Source: CAVPMN01 sp963706425 (GTDB lineage Bacteria; Actinomycetota; Acidimicrobiia; Acidimicrobiales; Acidimicrobilacustridaceae). From it: a DNA stretch of 64,000 bases. The notes under the pieces were generated by a model that was given only the letters and a program-made list of their open reading frames with translations, was not told where the DNA came from and ran no database searches. Location: positions 1,550,001-1,614,000 of the forward strand of contig CAVPMN010000020.1 of NCBI GenBank assembly GCA_963706425.1, in the 5' to 3' direction. The number at the start of each line of letters is the position of its first letter. The stretch's first letter is position 1. A program made the translations under genes and the position numbers. This document shows positions 63,041-64,000 of this stretch, in pieces.

Positions 63041-63681
63041 TCCCCTCCTCCAGCCGGCGGAGAGGCGGCCGCGGGCGAGGCCGGCAACGTGGCCTTGGTG
63101 AACACGATGTAGTCGTTCACCAGCACGTCGTAGGCGTTGAGCTCGCGGGCCTCGATGATCTGCACGTCGGGCAGGTTGCGGAAGCTGCGACCGGCGTCGA
63201 CGTCGTCGTCGCCGAGCACGATCAGCACCCGGCCCTCGACGCCGAGGGCCGCAAGAGCCGCCACGGCGTCCTTGGTGCGGGGCGCCGAGAACTCCCAGGC
63301 GTCGACCACGATGACCTTGTCGTCGGCGGCCCGATCGCTGAGCGCCGAGCGCAACGCCAGGCGGATCATCTTCTTCGGCGTGCGCTGGGCATAGCTGCGC
63401 GGCTTGGGACCGAGCGCCACCCCGCCGCCCTTCCACTGCGGCGAGCGGATCGAGCCCTGGCGGGCACGGCCGGTGCCCTTCTGCTTCCACGGCTTGGCAC
63501 CGCCGCCACGCACCTCGGCGCGCGTCTTGGTGCTCTGCGTGCCGGCCCGGCGGGCGGCGAGCTGCGCCGTGACCACCTGGTGCATCACCGGGACGTTGGG
63601 CTCGATGCCGAACATGTCGTCGGCCAGCTCCACGGAGCCGGCTTCGGCACCGACCTGCGTCTTGACCTTGAGCTCGGGCAT
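63037..63681 (-). CDS. rplD: 50S ribosomal protein L4
   Basis: 214 residues. TRAEVRGGGAKPWKQKGTGR, ARQGSIRSPQWKGGGVALGP and RSYAQRTPKKMIRLALRSAL form the tunnel loop; the C terminus VFTKATLPASPAAASPPAGG is a short extra Ala/Pro tail. ATG overlaps the rplC stop. Confidence 0.98.
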   Translation of the reverse strand: MPELKVKTQVGAEAGSVELADDMFGIEPNVPVMHQVVTAQLAARRAGTQSTKTRAEVRGGGAKPWKQKGTGRARQGSIRSPQWKGGGVALGPKPRSYAQRTPKKMIRLALRSALSDRAADDKVIVVDAWEFSAPRTKDAVAALAALGVEGRVLIVLGDDDVDAGRSFRNLPDVQIIEARELNAYDVLVNDYIVFTKATLPASPAAASPPAGGGE

Positions 63682-64000
63682 CAGGCACCGCCCTTCGAGC
63701 CGGCGCCGTTGGCCGTGTTGGCCTTCACGGCGTCACGGATGATGACCTTGGCGCCCTTCGGACCGGGGACCGCGCCCCTGATCAGGAGCAGACCGCGCTC
63801 GGCGTCCGCCTCGACGACCTCGAGGTTGAGCGTGGTGGTCTTCTGGCCACCCATGCGGCCGGCCATGCGGGTGCCCTTGAAGACCCTGGCGGGGGTGGCG
63901 CACGCGCCCACGGAGCCGGGCTTGCGGTGCACCCGATGCGTGCCGTGCGAGGCCTTCTGGCCCGAGAAGTTGTGACGCTTCATCGTGCCGGCGAAGCCCT
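63681..64000 (-). CDS. rplC: 50S ribosomal protein L3, C-terminal part (cut by window end)
   Basis: The last 106 codons or so are present: GFAGTMKRHNFSGQKASHGT, then RKPGSVGACATPARVFKGTR and MAGRMGGQKTTTLNLEVVE, ending ANTANGAGSKGGA. The N-terminal half lies beyond 64000. The upstream frame is open to the window edge, so the Met at 63983 is internal. Confidence 0.96.
   Translation of the reverse strand, partial: GFAGTMKRHNFSGQKASHGTHRVHRKPGSVGACATPARVFKGTRMAGRMGGQKTTTLNLEVVEADAERGLLLIRGAVPGPKGAKVIIRDAVKANTANGAGSKGGA

Overview
The window is about 64 kb of very GC-rich DNA with almost all genes on the minus strand. Zn-type ribosomal protein S14, an F420-type LLM oxidoreductase, a GuaB3-type IMPDH paralogue, TANNNT -10 boxes placed 6-9 nt before start codons, and hairpin terminators without U tracts all point to an actinobacterium. 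Gene content and order fit the class Acidimicrobiia best, but that placement is inference. No tRNA, rRNA, CRISPR array, insertion sequence or phage gene was found.

Layout, left to right. 1-5.1 kb: a heterodimeric ABC exporter pair and an aldehyde dehydrogenase. 5.2-12.98 kb: core metabolism (icd, metF, a thioesterase-like gene, folD, purH, purN, an N-acyl-D-amino-acid deacylase-like amidohydrolase). 13-16.7 kb: sucCD, a badly frameshifted tandem-FKBP lipoprotein and a B12-binding mutase subunit. 16.7-30.3 kb: a mixed region holding the only plus-strand genes (a Rieske-like membrane protein, an unknown protein, an LLM oxidoreductase, a methyltransferase, a K+ channel), with an acyl-CoA ligase, pcrA/uvrD, guaA, guaB3, a NUDIX hydrolase and small unknowns. 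30.4-32.5 kb: groES-groEL behind a promoter with a tandem CIRCE operator. 32.5-44.9 kb: tsaD, rimI, an in-frame tsaE-tsaB fusion, a family-4 uracil-DNA glycosylase, a P1 peptidase, alr, a CBS protein, nnr, acpS, a very large GlmS-like protein and glmM. 44.9-64 kb: the ribosomal supercluster, read right to left from rplC (cut by the window end) through rplQ and truA, then an encapsulin operon, then rplM-rpsI.

The most distinctive system is a ferritin-type encapsulin nanocompartment inside the ribosomal supercluster, between truA and rplM. It comprises an encapsulated ferritin (EncFtn) with all ferroxidase residues and a C-terminal cargo-loading peptide, a family 1 encapsulin shell overlapping or 8 nt behind it, and an SRPBCC protein 5 nt further on. 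Other unusual points: a 1146-residue GlmS-like protein with a helical insertion of about 140 residues in its glutaminase domain and a long C-terminal extension; a 100-residue acidic ORF translationally coupled between rplD and rplW; a His/Asp-rich acidic tail on L22; infA apparently starting at CTG; and a TsaE-TsaB fusion.

Data quality: at least eight genes, most of them normally conserved or essential (ABC subunit B, folD, sucC, sucD, the FKBP gene, pcrA, the GlmS-like gene, the tail of rplV), carry single-base frameshifts, several at homopolymers. This looks more like uncorrected draft sequence than decay. Coordinates for these genes cover the whole locus, and functions are read across the shifts.
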